Below, piece by piece: positions 62,101 to 64,000 of a DNA stretch of 64,000 nucleotides. The position numbers were made by a program, and so were the translations under genes. This DNA comes from Xenorhabdus bovienii SS-2004 (GTDB lineage: Bacteria; Pseudomonadota; Gammaproteobacteria; Enterobacterales; Enterobacteriaceae): assembly GCF_000027225.1 (NCBI RefSeq), contig NC_013892.1, positions 1,860,001 through 1,924,000 on the forward strand, given 5' to 3'. The notes beneath the pieces are model-generated. The model searched no databases. It saw only the letters and a program-made list of their open reading frames with translations, and had not been told where the DNA came from. The stretch's first letter is position 1; each line of letters begins with the position of its first letter.

Positions 62101-62495
62101 CGGTTGTTGTGCATTGCCGGCTCCAGCGGACGCAGGTCCTGACAGGACAGGGTAAAGCCGATATCAGCGGGATCGATGTGTTGGCAGGGCTGACCTTCGA
62201 CTAATACGAAGCGGGTACGCAGGCTTTCGTGCCGGGCGATCAGGTGATCGAGTGCGGTAGTCAGGGAGGGGCGGTCAAGTTGGCCGGTGAGACGCAGCGC
62301 TACCGGAATATGGTAGGCCAGACTGGCGGCGGGATCGAGTTGAGCAAGGAACCACAGTCGCTGCTGGGCGAAAGACAATGGCAGAGGAAGATTCCGATCA
62401 ACCTGCTTGATGGAGGGTCGCTGCTGTTGCTGAGTTTGCAATTGTTGTTTGATTTTCTTTTTTAGCACAGCACGTTTCAGATTATCGAGGTTCAT
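38199..62495 (-). CDS. Seven-module non-ribosomal peptide synthetase with tandem thioesterases
   Basis: Giant cytoplasmic NRPS of about 8,098 aa in one unbroken 24.3-kb frame. It is built as seven C-A-PCP modules plus two thioesterase domains. PCP serines (GGHS) lie near residues 1033, 2108, 3178, 4265, 5328, 6421 and 7496. Hand-aligned A-domain codes suggest Ala, Leu-like, Thr, Val-like, beta-Ala-like, Thr, Ala. C domains of modules 1, 3 and 5 are of ordinary LCL type (HHIxADGWS). Those of modules 2, 4, 6 and 7 begin DIYPLAPLQEGILFH and carry dual condensation/epimerisation-type features. Start: ATG 62495 after AAGGA; ATG 62510 overlaps the upstream stop as ATGA. No loading domain is present, so it must receive a chain from the upstream NRPS. 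The DNA is visibly richer in GC than its neighbours. Confidence 0.95.
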   Translation of the reverse strand: MNLDNLKRAVLKKKIKQQLQTQQQQRPSIKQVDRNLPLPLSFAQQRLWFLAQLDPAASLAYHIPVALRLTGQLDRPSLTTALDHLIARHESLRTRFVLVEGQPCQHIDPADIGFTLSCQDLRPLEPAMHNNRIAELASLEAQIPFDFTQGPLIRGQLLQLTEETHVLLLTQHHIIADGWSIGVLVHELGTLYRAALDGHDDPLPPLPIQYADYAVWQRNWLQGDILTEQRDFWCSQLQGAPALLALPSDRPRPPVQRYAGGQIPFQLDATLLASLKELGQRHNTTLFMTVLTAWSIVLTRLSGQDDIVIGTPVANRPRHELENQIGFFVNTLALRVTPGDTSRVTDLLAQVRERALAAYAHQDLPFEQVVEALQPDRSLSYSPVFQVMLTLNNTPAQNWALPGLQLTPVEQVRYGAHFDLTLSLTETEMGLIGDLEYAADLFDPATVERMVSYLENVLAAMAADATQVLANLPMLPFSERQQLLVDFNATRADFPQNALIHQLFEAQAVHNPDVTAVVCGEHTLSYDELNHRANRLAHYLIALGVRPDDRVAICLERSPDMIVSLLAILKAGGAYVPLDPTYPAERLAYMLNDAAPVALLTQTTWIDMLSSAIPTVVLDAPESSMTTRSAYNPEPQVLGLTSRHLAYVIYTSGSTGQPKGVAITHRNTVNFLTWAQRTFSPEELAHTLFATSLNFDLAVYECFVPLIAGGTVHLVPDALSLITTAQPVSLINTVPSAIAHLIEAKAVPMTARTVNLAGEALKPHVIEHLFADTSVQDVCNLYGPSETTTYSTWIRMNRTEGFASHIGRPIANTRIYILDAYSQPVPLGVTGEIHIAGAGVARGYLNRPELTAERFLADPFSADPDARMYKTGDLGRWRPDGNIDYLGRNDFQVKLRGFRIELGEIEAQLMQCSGVREAVVLAREDQPGHKRLVAYLRPQNSVELVPAELRQQLARHLAEYMLPSAFMTLDAFPLTPNGKLDRQALPVPDLSAVVARGYEAPLGEMETALAQIWQDLLQLEQVGRHDHFFELGGHSLMIVNLIERLHGLGWRLDVRSVFATPILTEMAQAIQGDTNAFVVPPNRIPEDCTALTPDMLSLVSLSQAEIDAIVDAIPGGASNVQDIYPLAPLQEGILFHYLLQTQGDAYLLQSLLAFDSRERLDTFLTALQQIIDRHDILRTAVCWQGLAQPVQVVWRQAPLCVNRFTPTTADDVPAQLLSHTDPRRHRLDLSRAPLFAGDIAHNPAQDEWLLALRFHHLVSDHMTLELIFAEVAQVLQGQAGTLPTALPYRNFVAQTLSVPAAVHEAYFRAQLADVDTPTAPFGVLTMPGDNEPVTENRLSLTPALAEAIRTQSRRLGVSPGVLFHVAWAQVLAQTSGHDDVVFGSVLLGRLLGVAGADRILGMFINTLPVRVSLAGRSVQEVVQATYRDLMTLLEHEQAPLALAQRCSGVTQSMPLFSTLLNYRHSQTSTADAVNTSWAGMHVVAVEEQSNYPLTLSVDDLGIGFHLTAQAVAGIDPARVTAYLVTAISGLVDALIREPQRLIQDVPILPPSERQQLLVEFNATQTDFPQDALIHQLFEAQAARNPDATAVVYEDQILSYGELNRRANRLAHHLIALGVCPDDRVAICVERSPELVVGLFAILKAGGAYVPLDPAYPAERLTYMLDDAAPVVLLTQTTLIDTLTSPVPTIILDGQEPFLMTQSAHNPDAQALGLTSRHLAYIIYTSGSTGLPKGVMVEHRGLSNLIATQQDTLAIKPDSRILQFASNSFDAGIWECGMALLAGASLHLAQRTHLLPGAALLNTLETHAITHVLLSPTALAALDSVPVTLQTLIVGGEACSPALVKRWAEGRRMVNAYGPTESTVCAAIYLCDNQEEGAPPIGQPIANTRIYILDSYGQPVPLGVAGEIHIAGAGIARGYLNRPELTAERFLADPFSADPDARMYKTGDLGRWRPDGNIDYLGRNDFQVKLRGFRIEPGEIEAQLVQCSGVREAVVLTREDEPDHKRLIAYLLPQSDVKLVPAELRQQLSQHLAEYMLPSAFVTLDAFPLSPNGKLDRQALPAPDPSAIVTRGYETPVGKVEITLSQIWQDLLRLEQVGRHDHFFELGGHSLLAVQLVARVRQDLARELPLQQIFAHPLLAELAQTLTGTSATTQVAIPAADHSRPLPLSFAQQRLWFLGQLDPAASLAYHIPLALRLTGQLDRHALITALNRLVVRQESLRTRFILIDGQPCLHIDPADIGFTLSCQDLRPLESAAQTHRVAELANLEAQTPFDFTQGPLIRGQLLQLADEEHVLLLTQHHIMADGWSISVLVHELGALYRAVLDGHSDLLPPLPIQYADYAVWQRDWLQGTVLAEQRDFWCAQLRDAPTFLELPTDRPRPSVQTYAGDRVPFRLDATLLTSLKGLGQRHNTTLFMTVLTAWSIVLARLSGQDDIVIGTPVANRPHRELENLIGFFVNTLALRVTPDDGLRVADLLAQVRERALAAYAHQDLPFEQVVEALQPDRSLSYSPVFQVMLTLNNTPPQDLSLPGLQLTPLEQVRHSAHFDLTLSLTETEAGLVGELEYATDLFDPATVERIVGYLKNVLTEMVVDATQTIADLPMLSASERQQLLTGFNAIQVDFPQSTLIHQRFEIQAAHSPDATAVVFEDQTLSYGELNRRANRLAHRLITLGVRPDDRVAICVERGLELVVGLLAILKAGGAYVPLDPAYPAERLAYMLHDATPVALLTQTTQVDMLTSYSPALLPTIVFDAQDASLMAQPDHNPDTQALGLTSRHLAYVIYTSGSTGLPKGVMVEHAHVTRLLAATQERFRFDSNDVWTLFHSFAFDFSVWELWGALSHGGRLIVVPTDCTRSPQAFYALLCREQVTVLNQTPSAFRPLISAQNATPHSLRCIIFGGEALELHTLAPWVTRNPTRQTRLVNMYGITEITVHATYRELTESDITLGRGSLIGQPLPDLRVYILNPHGQPVPLGVTGEIHITGAGVARGYLNRPELTAERFLADPFSSDPDVRMYKTGDLGRWLPDGHLEYLGRNDFQVKLRGFRIELGEIESRLVQCHGVREAVVLAREDEPGNKRLVAYLLPQTDAELMPAELRQQLAQHLAEYMLPSAFVTLDAFPLTPNGKLDRQALPVPDASAVVVRGYEAPLGEMETALAQIWQNLLGLEQVGRHDHFFELGGHSLMIVSLIEELRGLGWRLEVRSVFAAPVLAEMAQTIRSDTDAFVVPTNRIPEGCTALTPDMLPLVTLSQAEIDAITDVIPGGATNVQDIYPLAPLQEGILFHHLLQTQGDDYLLQSLLAFDSCERLDTFLAALQQVIDRHDILRTAACWQGLVQPVQVVWRQAPLWVNHFTPDTADDVPAQLRAHTDPRLHRLDLSRAPLFAADIAHDPAQDEWLLALRFHHLVSDHMTLELIFAEIALLLQGHAEKLTTALPYRNFIAQTLSIPTAVHEAYFRDQLADVDEPTVPFGVLKVQADGEPVTEARLPLVPALAEAIRVQARRLGVSPGVLFHVAWAQVLAQTSGRDDVVFGSVLLGRLQGGAGADRILGMFINTLPVRVSLADHSVQAVVQATYRSLTMLLEHEQAPLALAQRCSGMAQSIPLFSTLLNYRHNQAGKADTAETTWAGMRILTTEERTNYPVTLSVDDLGTGFHLTAQTVTGIDPTRVTAYLATAISGLIDALTHNPQQLIRDVPILPPAERQQLLVNFNATQTHFPQNALIHQLFESQVAYKPDATAVVFEDQTLSYGELNCRANQLAHHLIALGVRPDDRVAICLERSLELVVGLLAILKAGGAYVPLDPAYPAERLAYMLDDAAPVVLLTQTAWVDTLVSPVTTSVPIIVLDAQEPAVAAQPTHNPEPQTLGLTSRHLAYVIYTSGSTGLSKGVMVEHRNVLRLIINNGFADIGSDDCIAHCANIAFDASTWEIWSALLNGGRLYVVPPSVLLDPVRFCDSLIKGQVTALWLTAGLFNEYLSDLNPLLGRLRYLLIGGDVLDPRKIQRAQLAESQPAHLINGYGPTETTTFATTYRIASPVDVAHSIPIGRPIANTRIYILDCHNQPVPLGVAGEIYIAGAGVARGYLNRPELTAERFVPDTFSADPDERMYKTGDLGRWLFDGNIDYLGRNDYQVKLRGFRIEPGEVEARLVQCHGVREAVVLAREDEPGYKRLVAYLLPQTGVELVPAELRQQLSQHLAEYMLPSAFMTLDVFPLTPNGKLDRQSLPVPDSSAVVIRGYEPPQGRIETALAQIWQDLLGLEQVGRHDHFFELGGHSLLAVQLAARVRQDLARELPLQQLFAQPILTDLAHALTGASVTTQVIIPVADRSQLLPLSFAQQRLWFLGQLDPAASQAYHIPAALRLTGSLNRHALTTALDHLVARQESLRTRFILVEGQPCQHIDPADSGFALSCQDLRPLDSAVRNNRVTELAALEAQTPFDFIRGPLIRGQLLQLTDEEHVLLLTQHHIIADGWSIGVLVHELVALYRAALDGHSDPLPPLPIQYADYAVWQRNGLQGAILTEQHDFWSSQLQGAPALLTLPTDRPRPPVQSYAGGRVPLHLDATLLASLKGLGQRHNTTLFMTVLTAWGIVLARLSGQDDIVVGTPVANRQHREFEGLIGFFVNTLALRVTPGDTPRVSDLLAQVRERALAAYAHQDLPFEQVVEALQPDRSLSYSPVFQVMLALNNTPSQDLSLPGLQLTPVEQVRYGAHFDLMLSLTETEAGLVGDLEYAADLFDPATVERMVGYLTHVLVAMAADTTQTIASLPMLPPAERQQLLVNFNATQTDLPQDTLIHPLFETQAALHPTDTAVVYGDQALSYDELNRRANQLAHHLINLGVRPDDRVAICVERSLEMVVGLLAILKAGGAYVPLDPAYPTERLTYMLDDAAPVVLLTQMAWVDTLNSAIPTVVLDTQEPFMESQPTHNPEAQTLGLTSHHLAYVIYTSGSTGQPKGVMSSHHALCNRLLWFVRDIVTPPLVAALKTSISFVDSVTETLGVLLAGGKLVVFDNHEVKDLTRFGEGLRRAEVNYMVVVPSLLKLLIEGSGDSLKSIRTLICSGERLAPELARQVVTDYPCIHLLNFYGSSEINGDATWYEYSATVGVPDVSVIGRPIANTQSYILDPHGQPVPLGVTGEIHIAGAGVARGYLNRPELTAERFLADPFSSDPDARMYKTGDLGRWLPDGHIEYLGRNDFQVKLRGFRIELGEIEAKLVQCHGVCEAVVLAREDEPGHKRLVAYLLPQTGVELVPAELRLQLSRQLAEYMLPSAFMTLKAFPLTQNGKLDRQALPAPDPSAVVTRNYEAPVGEVENALAQIWQNLLGLERVGRHDHFFELGGHSLMIVSLIGRLRGFGWRLDVRSVFAAPVLAELAQTILIHQDAADAFVVPPNRIPAGCTALTPDMLALVSLSQAEIDVIVSMIPGGASNVQDIYPLAPLQEGILFHHLLQTQGDAYLLQTLLAFETRQHLDAFLAALQQVIDRHDILRTAACWQGLTEPVQVVWRQAPLWVNHFTPTTADDVPAQLRAHTDPHQHRLDLNRAPLFAADIAHDPAQDEWLLALRFHHLVSDQMTLALIFAEIALLLQGHAQKLPAALPYRDFIAQILSVPDTVHEAYFLSQLADVDEPTAPFGVLKVQGDGEPVTEARLLLPPNLAEAIRAQARRLGVSPSVLFHLAWGQVLAQTSSRDDVIFGSVLLGRLQGGAGADRVLGMFINTLPMRISLADCSVQEAVQATYRSLTMLLEHEQAPLALAQRCSGVAQPMPLFSALLNYRHSQADEAGALDTIWAGMRIVATEGRTNYPVTLSVDDQGVGFRLTAQTVTSIDPARVTTYLATALSGLVKALASDPQQPILQVPILPASERQQLLTGFNAIQVDFPQSALIHQRFETQAAHSPDATAVVFENQTLSYGELNRRANRLAHRLITLGVRPDDRVAICVERGPELVVGLLAILKAGGAYVPLDPAYPAERLAYMLHDATPVALLTQTTQVDMLTSYFPALLPTIVFDAQDASLMAQPDHNPDTQALGLTSRHLAYVIYTSGSTGLPKGVMVEHAHVTRLLAATQERFRFGGNDVWTLFHSFAFDFSVWELWGALSHGGRLIVVPTDCLRSPQAFYALLCRERVTVLNQTPSAFRPLISAQNATPHSLRCIIFGGEALELHTLAPWVARNPTRQTRLVNMYGITEITVHATYRELTESDITLGRGSLIGQPLPDLRAYILGTHGQPVPLGVTGEIYITGAGVARGYLNRPELTAERFLADPFSSDPDARMYKTGDLGRWLPDGHLEYLGRNDFQVKLRGFRIEPGEIETQLVQCPGVREAVVLAREDEPGQKRLVAYLRPQDGVELVPAELHQQLTQHLAEYMLPSAFMTLDAFPLTPNGKLDRQALPAPDASAVVTRGYEAPVGEVETALAQIWQNLLGLERIGRHDHFFELGGHSLMIVSLIERLRGLGWQLDVRSVFSVPVLTDMAQAILKSQSGADTFVVPPNRIPEDCTALTPDMLPLVSLSQAEIDAIADAIPGGVTHVQDIYPLAPLQEGILFHHLLQPNRDPYVISSLLSVENQTKLDAFIAALQAVIDRHDILRTSIHWLGLSQPVQVVHRHAPLPVNVLTFDDDSDVVASMQARMALSHQHMDLSHAPLIRLQVATEPHSAKLYVLFQLHHIIDDNLSLRCLLAETTAFLMGLGADLQPSVPYRNFVAYARQEGKTQEAEAFFRTFLADIDEATAPFGLADVQGNGEHNAAARKVLDVELSQAIRKTARRFGTNPAILFHAAWALVIARTSGRDDIVFGTVLSGRMSGVDGSARALGMFINTLPLRLKLKGSSVDELVKMTNDACASLLLYEQTPLSLAQRCSGLGGISLFSALLNFRHGNDKNTRTPSLDLFGLASLDSCERTNYPFEMSIDDDGEYFVLSAQTVNNIDPNRINTYLTRAIEQLISILVEAPDTPALDLDVLPEDERQQLLVNFNATQADFPQDALIHQLFEVQAAYNPDATAVVCGEQALSYGELNHRANRLAHHLIALGVRPDDRVAICLTRSPEMVVGLLAILKAGGAYVPLDPAYPTERLAYMLNDAAPVALLTQTAWVNMLVSPVPTVVLDAQEPVMAAQPIHNPEPQTLGLTSRHLAYVIYTSGSTGLPKGVTIAHCNTVNFLIWAQRTFSPEELANTLFATSLNFDLAVYECFAPLVSGGTVHLVPDALSLVTTEQPVSLINTVPSAIAHLIEANAIPLTARTVNLAGEALKPQVVEHLFAHSSVQNVCNLYGPSETTTYSTWIRMNRTEGFVSHIGRPIANTQIYILNPHGQPVPLGVAGEIHIAGAGVARGYLNRPELTTERFLIDPFSSAPDARMYKTGDLGRWLSDGNIEYLGRNDFQVKLRGFRIELGEIEAQLMQCHGVREAVVLAREDEPSQKRLVAYVRPQASVELVPAELRQQLARHLAEYMLPSAFMTLDAFPLTPNGKLDRQALPAPDSSAVVARGYQAPVGAAETTLAQIWQDLLGLERVGRHDHFFELGGHSLLAVQLLNRMREQDMAVPLTVLFVHPTLSDLAIAIGERFAQSTSPFDANPVPLNPTGGLPPLFLIHETSGDPLVYSPLAALLPSELPVYALQALGIHTLEHPPASLEALAACHIQAIRRVQPQGPYHLAGWSIGGLIAYEMAQQFMSCGETVGFLGMIDSYNSINGLQISTDQPIDKEAKRIEIIIDSLRAQIGTSDEQVLEELHDLSDVNQILDRCIEHQWLPASITREDILLRLYTAEIITQLGQDYIAPKSPLPIHLYTADEALNGEIWHGWRNIVGTDSTLHAIGGTHFSIMRPPSLNQIVDSLTEHLLPAPPYDPRVIIQSGSRSVPPLFCMPGAGASASSLLGLALSLPQQLPVYALQTRGLGLTDKHNFPYVSVEGAAHAYIQIIRQTQPHGPYHLLGHSFGGWIAFEMALQLQAEGEQVSDLILVDTDEPDPQGSIPKSVNRTETIMKLIEIYNMILDRPLPLTKPDFDDLTPNEQFQYLLSALVNAGLFLAKTPISLLQGVVRVMQANLNTCYTPRARYEGLVHLISAEEGDVEETKTREALWSTHAAQLSTMHVPGNHMTMLSSPQIEHFVTGLWQKLDYANNPRSTVWFG
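38202..39849 (-). other. NRPS tandem thioesterase domains TE1-TE2
   Basis: Two type I thioesterase domains at the C-terminus. TE1 has nucleophile Ser in HLAGWSIGG (near 39610), Asp in GMIDSYN and His in GGTHFSIM. TE2 has Ser in HLLGHSFGG (near 38784), Asp in LVDTDEPD and His in PGNHMTML. Both triads look complete. TE domains release the chain by hydrolysis or, often, cyclisation; tandem TEs occur in several lipopeptide and depsipeptide synthetases. Confidence 0.85.
39850..43089 (-). other. NRPS module 7: divergent dual-type C - A (Ala) - PCP
   Basis: The C domain begins QDIYPLAPLQEGILFHHLLQ but continues PNRDPYV, so the GD of the elongated motif is RD. The condensation motif is HHIIDDN. It is clearly less similar to the other dual-type domains than they are to each other. 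The A domain reads DLYNNALTYK (Ala), as in module 1. The PCP (LLAVQLLNRM) leads into the thioesterases. Confidence 0.7.
43090..46389 (-). other. NRPS module 6: dual-type C - A (Thr) - PCP
   Basis: Dual-type C domain with HHLLQTQGD; the condensation motif reads HHLVSDQ. The A domain reads DFWNIGMVHK (Thr) and is almost identical to that of module 3 at DNA level. It is followed by the divergent dual-type C domain of module 7. Confidence 0.75.
43650..44940 (-). repeat. Near-identical A-domain segment, copy in module 6
   Basis: About 1.3 kb of the Thr-type A domain matches 53376-54666 (module 3) almost base for base, with a constant offset of 9,726 bp. That is a whole number of codons and exactly three modules. 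Outside the segment the two modules diverge. Confidence 0.85.
46390..49589 (-). other. NRPS module 5: LCL C - A with unusual code (beta-Ala-like) - PCP
   Basis: Ordinary LCL C domain. The A domain differs from the others: SISFVDSVTETLG places Val where Asp235 is normally found and Asp at 236. With YMVVVPSLL, LICSGERL and NFYGSSEINGDATW it reads VDTVISFGDK. This matches the remembered beta-alanine code VDWVISLADK at 7 of 10 positions. Asp235 normally holds the alpha-amino group, so a non-alpha-amino substrate is expected. The PCP is followed by a dual-type C domain. Confidence 0.65.
49590..52849 (-). other. NRPS module 4: dual-type C - A (Val-like) - PCP
   Basis: Dual-type C domain with HHLLQTQGD and HHLVSDH both intact. 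A-domain residues read DAWWLGGTFK (FDASTWEIW, ALWLTAGLF, LLIGGDV, NGYGPTETTTFA), close to valine-type codes such as DAFWIGGTFK. The PCP feeds an LCL domain, suggesting an L residue. Confidence 0.65.
52850..56029 (-). other. NRPS module 3: LCL C - A (Thr) - PCP
   Basis: LCL C domain with HHIMADGWS. The A domain shows FDFSVWELW, VLNQTPSAF, IIFGGEA and NMYGITEITVHAT, read as DFWNIGMVHK, the classical threonine code. The following C domain is of dual type with the full HHLLQTQGD motif, so D-(allo-)Thr is likely. Its A domain is nearly the same DNA as that of module 6. Confidence 0.8.
53376..54666 (-). repeat. Near-identical A-domain segment, copy in module 3
   Basis: Partner of 43650-44940. The shared segment covers the substrate-binding core and both sides of it, pointing to recent duplication or gene conversion of the Thr-activating domain. 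Confidence 0.85.
56030..59279 (-). other. NRPS module 2: dual-type C - A (Leu-like) - PCP
   Basis: The C domain begins QDIYPLAPLQEGILFH, but its elongated His motif reads HYLLQTQGD instead of HHLLQTQGD; the HHLVSDH condensation motif is intact. A-domain residues read DAWLIGAVCK (FDAGIWECG, VLLSPTAL, LIVGGEA, NAYGPTESTVCA), close to codes for Leu and more distantly Phe. The PCP is of the LLAVQL type and feeds an LCL domain, so the residue is probably L. Confidence 0.65.
59280..62400 (-). other. NRPS module 1: LCL C - A (Ala) - PCP
   Basis: The C domain starts LPLSFAQQRLWFLAQLDP, with HHIIADGWS intact, and takes the chain from the PCP of the upstream enzyme. The A domain has FDLAVYECF, INTVPSAI, VNLAGEA and CNLYGPSETTTYST, read as DLYNNALTYK, the code known for alanine. 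The PCP carries FFELGGHSLMIV. The next C domain is of dual type, so the residue is probably D-Ala in the product. Boundaries are approximate. Confidence 0.75.
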
Positions 62496-62506
62496 GTCAT
62501 TCCTTA

Positions 62507-64000
62507 TCATTGATTACTGTCTCCGCCTAAAATTGCCATCAGTTCTTCTGTTGACATTAAATCCAGTGAGTTTTGTATTGATTCAATATCGTTTTCCCCT
62601 ATTGCATCCATTTGCGCTGACAAAATGATGTTGGCCTGTTCCGCCAATTTGGGGGAAAGAAACAACGAGGCGATGGGGATATCGACCAGAAATTCGGTTT
62701 GTATGCGCGTTGTCAATTGCACGGCCATCAGCGAGTGACCGCCGAGTTCAAAGAAATGGTCGTGACGACCGACCCGTTCCAGCCCTAACAGGTCTTGCCA
62801 GATCTGAGCCAGAGTGATTTCCTCCTCGCCGAGCGGGGCTTCATAGCCGCGTACTACCACGGCGGATGCGTCCGGGGCGGGGAGCGCCTGACGGTTAAGT
62901 TTGCCGTTGGGAGTGAGCGGGAAAGCATCAAGCACCATAAAAGCGCTGGGCAGCATATACTCGGCAAGGTGTTGGGCGAGCTGCTGACGCAGTTCGGCCG
63001 GCACCAGTTCAACACCGTCCAGCGGCCGCAGATAAGCGACCAGACGCTTGTTATCCGGTTCGTCCTCGCGTACCAGAACCACGGCTTCGCGCACACCGTG
63101 ACATTGCACCAGTCGGGCTTCGATCTCGCCGAGTTCAATGCGGAAGCCGCGCAGTTTGACCTGAAAGTCATTGCGGCCGAAGTATTCAATGTTGCCATCG
63201 GGAAGCCAGCGGCCGAGGTCGCCGGTTTTGTACATGCGGGTGCCCGGATCGGCGGCAAAGGGATCGGTGAGGAAACATTCGGCAGTCAGTTCGGGACGGT
63301 TCAGGTAGCCACGGGCAACCCCGGCACCGGCGATATGGATTTCGCCGGTGACACCAAGAGGAACGGGCTGGCCTTGGGTATCCAGAATATAAATCCGGGT
63401 ATTGGCAATCGGGTGACCGATGGGGATTTTTCCATATTCGCCTTTCGTGAATGGGATTTCATAAGCTGTAGCGAAGGTGGTAGTTTCTGTTGGCCCGTAC
63501 ACATGCAGCAGATGTTGTGGAGGGTAATCGGCTCTAAGATTGATCACAGGACGGATATCAGCCTGTTCACCACCAAAAAGGACATAACGTAAACCCGACA
63601 ATGACGGCGCGATCAAACTCGCGTATTGATTGAACAATGCAGTTGTCAGGAAGAGTGCACTGACGCTTTCCGATGCTAATTGCTGCCCAAAAGAGTCGGG
63701 TTGAAGGAGGGTCTTTTCCGGGATCAGCAGGATACGTGCGCCGTGCACTAAACCCGTCCACACTTCCCAGGTAGCCGCATCGAATGAAACATTGGCGCAA
63801 TGGGCAATACAGTCATCGGGGCCAATATCGGCAAAACCATTATTGATAATCAGGCGCAGGACATTGCGGTGCTCGACCATCACCCCTTTGGGTAATCCGG
63901 TGGAGCCGGAGGTGTAGATCACATACGCCAGATGGCGTGACGTCAGCCCCAGAGCCTGAGCGTCCGGGTTGTAGTCTGGCTGCGCCGCCAGAGATGACTC
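62507..64000 (-). CDS. Upstream NRPS, C-terminal part (A - PCP), 5' end outside window
   Basis: Partial NRPS whose frame is open to the window end. Visible: the end of an A domain from before YTSGSTGLPKGVMVEH to NGKLNRQALP, a PCP (FFELGGHSLMAVQL), and a short C-terminal tail (LDLMSTEELMAILGGD) likely to help docking to the next enzyme. A-domain residues read DAWFLGVTFK, a Leu/Ile-type code. The stop lies in an ATGA overlap with an in-frame ATG of the large NRPS, so the two are co-transcribed and probably coupled. It supplies the acyl-peptide chain to module 1. Confidence 0.93.
   Translation of the reverse strand, partial: ESSLAAQPDYNPDAQALGLTSRHLAYVIYTSGSTGLPKGVMVEHRNVLRLIINNGFADIGPDDCIAHCANVSFDAATWEVWTGLVHGARILLIPEKTLLQPDSFGQQLASESVSALFLTTALFNQYASLIAPSLSGLRYVLFGGEQADIRPVINLRADYPPQHLLHVYGPTETTTFATAYEIPFTKGEYGKIPIGHPIANTRIYILDTQGQPVPLGVTGEIHIAGAGVARGYLNRPELTAECFLTDPFAADPGTRMYKTGDLGRWLPDGNIEYFGRNDFQVKLRGFRIELGEIEARLVQCHGVREAVVLVREDEPDNKRLVAYLRPLDGVELVPAELRQQLAQHLAEYMLPSAFMVLDAFPLTPNGKLNRQALPAPDASAVVVRGYEAPLGEEEITLAQIWQDLLGLERVGRHDHFFELGGHSLMAVQLTTRIQTEFLVDIPIASLFLSPKLAEQANIILSAQMDAIGENDIESIQNSLDLMSTEELMAILGGDSNQ

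Noticed and set aside
39900..62470. Many long plus-strand frames opposite the NRPS, such as 59394-60125 and 40068-40739
   Set aside because: They recur at the same place in each module and mirror the GC-rich minus-strand codons. The translations have no family features.
38199..62495. A CRISPR-like or satellite array suggested by regular repeats in the NRPS
   Set aside because: The period is about 3.2 kb and follows protein modules; there are no short repeat-spacer units.
1..64000. tRNA, rRNA or phage attachment sites
   Set aside because: No cloverleaf-type sequences or rRNA segments were recognised on reading the intergenic regions; a tRNAscan/Infernal run would settle this.

Overview
The window looks like a chromosomal segment of an entomopathogenic enterobacterium of the Xenorhabdus/Photorhabdus group, most likely Xenorhabdus. 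Three things point there: a TcB insecticidal-toxin subunit that reads like X. nematophila XptC1, a multi-modular non-ribosomal peptide synthetase (NRPS), and enteric-type che, flh and flg genes. All names come from motif recognition and memory of the families; no database search was run.

Layout. (1) 1-4332: end of a chemoreceptor gene, then cheR, cheB, cheY, cheZ. (2) 4333-12889: accessory island A, between cheZ and flhB, which are adjacent in E. coli/Salmonella. It holds a Tc-toxin A-subunit gene reduced to its two ends, an intact TcB gene without a TcC partner, a Hin/Pin-type serine recombinase with a tiny coupled ORF, and a sodium:alanine/glycine symporter. (3) 12890-16121: flhB and flhA; no flhE follows. 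(4) 16122-24221: accessory island B. It holds a Tat-exported intradiol-dioxygenase-like protein, a 1.8-kb AT-rich non-coding stretch with a 55-bp imperfect palindrome, and a four-gene chaperone-usher fimbrial operon (pilin, chaperone, usher, tip adhesin). (5) 24222-36136: flgN-flgM-flgA on the minus strand, divergent from flgBCDEFGHIJ and flgKL. Sigma-28-type promoters are visible before flgM and flgK. (6) 36137-38198: an IS6-family element inserted in an IS4-family transposase gene; both transposases are broken. (7) 38199-64000, minus strand: two NRPS genes. One is a complete seven-module enzyme of about 8,100 residues ending in two thioesterase domains. The other, upstream, is cut by the window end.

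How the genes work together. The che/flh/flg genes form one motility and chemotaxis supercluster: receptor adaptation and signalling, the export gate, then rod, hook, rings and hook-filament junction. Accessory host-interaction genes (toxin, fimbriae, peptide synthetase) sit at its internal and distal junctions. Hand-read A-domain codes of the large NRPS suggest Ala - Leu-like - Thr - Val-like - beta-Ala-like - Thr - Ala. Dual condensation/epimerisation-type C domains before modules 2, 4, 6 and 7 suggest D-configured residues at positions 1, 3, 5 and 6 of this protein. The fifth A domain lacks the usual Asp235 and matches a beta-alanine-type code, yet it is followed by a dual-type domain; this is the most unusual point in the NRPS. 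The internally deleted TcA beside an intact TcB is the most unusual point in the toxin region.
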